7,668 nt of DNA, from contig JAKAAV010000100.1 of assembly GCA_021802185.1 (NCBI GenBank), positions 1 to 7,668 of the forward strand. The letters run 5' to 3'. The stretch's first letter is position 1. Each line of letters opens with the position of its first letter. A program made the position numbers and the translations under genes. The notes beneath the pieces were generated by a model. It saw nothing but the letters and a program-made list of their open reading frames with translations, had not been told where the DNA came from and searched no databases. The stretch comes from Chloroflexota bacterium (GTDB lineage Bacteria > Chloroflexota > Limnocylindria > Limnocylindrales > CSP1-4). Shown here piece after piece: positions 6,549 through 7,668 of this stretch.

Positions 6549-6554
6549 TCGAGG

Positions 6555-6860
6555 ATGGACATGATCGCCACCCGACCCGCCGTGCGCGTCCGGGTCGCCG
6601 CGGCGGACGCACGCCAGGAAATCCGCGAGGCGCTGTACGACCTCGTCTCCGATTCGCTCGGCGCCGGCGGACCCGACGGCCTTTCGCCGTTCGAGCGCGA
6701 GCTCCTCTCCGACGGTCTCGACCGTGCCGTGCAGGCAGCCACGCTCCGCGCCGTCGAGACGCTGAACGAGGAACTCGACGAGCTGCTGCGTGTCTCGCCT
6801 CGACCGCTCCTCTCGAAGGTCGAGCGGCTGCGCGATCTCGTCGACTACGGGTTCGACTGA
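6555..6860 (+). CDS. Small hypothetical helical protein
   Basis: 101 residues, ATG with a GGAGG at good spacing. I do not recognise the family. After a short basic start (RPAVRVRV), residues 15-35 (ADARQEIREALYDLVSDSL) and 45-78 (FERELLSDGLDRAVQAATLR and on to ELDELL) look like two amphipathic helices. They are separated by a Gly-rich turn (GAGGPDG), with a third helix around SKVERLRDLVDYGFD. It is rich in Asp and Glu, has no signal peptide, membrane span or cysteine, and is probably cytosolic and oligomeric. Normal codon use and a clean ribosome site argue it is real. It converges on the oxidoreductase fragment, whose open frame overlaps its last codons. Confidence 0.7.
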   Translation: MDMIATRPAVRVRVAAADARQEIREALYDLVSDSLGAGGPDGLSPFERELLSDGLDRAVQAATLRAVETLNEELDELLRVSPRPLLSKVERLRDLVDYGFD

Positions 6861-7170
6861 GCCCGGCGCGCGTCGCGGTTCCGCCGACCGGCGACGATCG
6901 GAGACGCGAACCGGTGCGCGGCGATCGAGACCGCCTCGAGGCCGACGCCGAGGAAGCGCCGGATCAGGTCGACACCGTGGCATCCGTGGGCGACGGAGAC
7001 GGTGGCGTCGCGGACGGTCCCGGGCCGGCCCGACGACGCGATCGCGAGCTGGGCGGCGAGCAGCGGTTGGAACTGGTACTGCTCCGCGACCTGGATGGGC
7101 GCCCCTGCCGCTGCGAGGTCGTCGAGCGCCTCGAAACCGTCGAGGGTCGTAATGACGCGCCCGCCGCCCG
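6845..7170 (-). pseudogene. Fragment of a Gfo/Idh/MocA-type oxidoreductase
   Basis: The minus-strand frame from about 7165 downwards encodes a recognisable piece of this family. It runs from a strand-loop GRVITTLDGFEALDDLAAAG through APIQVAEQYQFQPLLAAQLA, SSGRPGTVRDATVSVAHG, HGVDLIRRFLGVGLEAVSI and on to HRFASPIVAG. IQVAEQY followed by a helix and SGRxGTV is the classic junction between the NAD-binding and substrate domains. The N-terminal Rossmann half with its GxGxxG motif is absent: the frame stays open upstream to 7423 but that sequence is unlike the family and runs into the neighbouring gene. The C-terminal half stops early as well. About 95 residues of an expected 330-380 remain. There is no start codon with a ribosome site. 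Most likely a decaying remnant; family assignment is from memory of the motifs. Confidence 0.6.
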
Positions 7171-7311
7171 CAGGCACACTCGGCGACGCGACCGCCGACG
7201 CGGGGCCGGAGAGGCGGAGGGCGGCATGCCTCGAGGCGGGCTGCCCGGTCACGCGGCGCGCTGCCGCCGACGCAGCCCGGAAACAGCCTACGACCCGCAC
7301 CGGCGATCCGG

Positions 7312-7317
7312 TACAGT
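7312..7317 (+). promoter_or_regulatory. Candidate -10 element for leaderless expression of the lipoprotein gene
   Basis: TACAGT matches TATAAT at four of six positions, including the first two bases and the last T. It ends 6 nt before the ATG at 7324. Transcription would start at or next to the A of ATG, giving a leaderless mRNA, which fits the lack of any Shine-Dalgarno. No good -35 hexamer is visible. Confidence 0.3.
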
Positions 7318-7323
7318 CGACCC

Positions 7324-7668
7324 ATGCCGCGAGCCGGCGATCCCGCGTCCCAGCGTCGCCTCGTCGCCGTGACGATCGCGAGCGCCCTGCTCGCGATCTC
7401 GTGCGCGTCGACGGCCACCCCATCGCCCGCGCGCCCCGCCGCGTCCGGCGTCAGGTCGAACCCGGCGGCGACCAGCGCCACGGCCGTCGTCACCCCGACC
7501 CCGGTGCCGAGCCTCGCCCCGCCCTCGCCCGTGTCGTGGAACGACTGCGGCGGCGGGTTCCAGTGCGGGATCGTGGACGTGCCCAGGGATTACGCCGACC
7601 CGGCGGGGCCCACCGTCAGGCTCGCGCTCATCCGCCTCCCGGCGACGGACCCGGCCCACCGGATCGGA
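7324..7668 (+). CDS. Alpha/beta-hydrolase lipoprotein (TAP-like peptidase family), 5' end only
   Basis: The first 115 codons are in the window and the frame is still open at the right edge. The N-terminus has a basic n-region (RR at 11-12), a hydrophobic core LVAVTIASALLAIS and Cys27, so a lipoprotein signal peptide is likely. The box is LAISC, with Ala instead of the usual Leu/Val/Ile at -3, which is slightly off consensus. A Ser/Thr/Pro/Ala linker (28-70) follows. Then comes the start of the enzyme, WNDCGGGFQCGIVDVPRDYA, followed by LALIRLPATDP. A Cys-containing opening of the form W..C..xxCg.v.VP.DY is characteristic of secreted alpha/beta hydrolases related to Streptomyces tripeptidyl aminopeptidase. 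The catalytic Ser-Asp-His residues lie beyond the edge, so activity cannot be judged. It probably acts outside the cytoplasm on peptides or esters. Confidence 0.8.
   Translation, partial: MPRAGDPASQRRLVAVTIASALLAISCASTATPSPARPAASGVRSNPAATSATAVVTPTPVPSLAPPSPVSWNDCGGGFQCGIVDVPRDYADPAGPTVRLALIRLPATDPAHRIG

Larger units (their letters stand above)
6288..6554. promoter_or_regulatory. Divergent intergenic region between the glycosyltransferase and the 101-aa gene
   Basis: This gap must hold the promoters of two divergent genes. Its AT-richer core, about 6380-6475, contrasts with the rest of the window. It contains a DnaA-box match at 6384-6392 and an inverted repeat CTACCC (6453-6458) / GGGTAG (6471-6476). 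The last 75 nt before the + gene are GC-rich and could fold into a structured leader. I found no convincing pair of -35/-10 hexamers and no match to a riboswitch I know. Confidence 0.45.

Noticed and set aside
6861..7323. tRNA or other stable RNA gene
   Set aside because: No cloverleaf or conserved T-loop sequence seen; the only signal is the oxidoreductase fragment and a possible -10 element.
6453..7493. 346-codon minus-strand frame
   Set aside because: Arg-rich, crosses the 101-aa gene and the lipoprotein start, no recognisable motif; the oxidoreductase fragment lies in another frame.

Overview
The window is very GC-rich DNA with dense, overlapping genes. Start codons are a mix of ATG and GTG, third codon positions are mostly G or C, and proteins are rich in Ala, Arg and Pro. 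This fits a high-GC bacterium, for example an uncultivated Chloroflexota (Limnocylindria-like) or actinobacterial lineage. That placement is inferred from style and gene families; there is no marker gene here.

Left part (1-4841, + strand): a tightly packed operon that looks like part of a polyketide or aromatic-lipid pathway. It opens with the remains of an acyl-CoA/acyl-ACP ligase: a short N-terminus and the C-terminal subdomain, with the adenylation core missing and a frame change at the join. Then follow a SAM-dependent methyltransferase, a FAD-dependent oxidoreductase of the geranylgeranyl-reductase-like group, an SRPBCC (START/cyclase-like) protein with a repeat-built Pro/Ala/Gly tail, and a complete FabF-like beta-ketoacyl synthase. 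Three junctions are stop/start overlaps and one has a 3-nt gap, so the genes are probably co-transcribed and translationally coupled. Methyltransferase plus FAD enzyme, with SRPBCC, ketosynthase and acyl ligase, is a combination I associate with type III PKS or alkylresorcinol/quinone-type clusters. No PKS III or acyl carrier protein lies inside the window.

Middle (4842-6287): a convergent intergenic region with a perfect 12-bp inverted repeat, then, on the minus strand, a GT4 glycosyltransferase. Its stop codon overlaps the start of a short unrecognised reading frame that has a near-perfect Shine-Dalgarno sequence.

Right part (6288-7668): a divergent intergenic region with one consensus DnaA box; a 101-residue unknown helical protein (+); a minus-strand fragment of a Gfo/Idh/MocA-type oxidoreductase that has lost its NAD-binding half; and the 5' end of a secreted alpha/beta-hydrolase lipoprotein (+) that runs off the window and may be translated from a leaderless mRNA.

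Two broken genes (ligase and oxidoreductase) plus several low-complexity protein extensions suggest a genome with local decay and repeat expansion. Assembly error is a competing explanation for the ligase.
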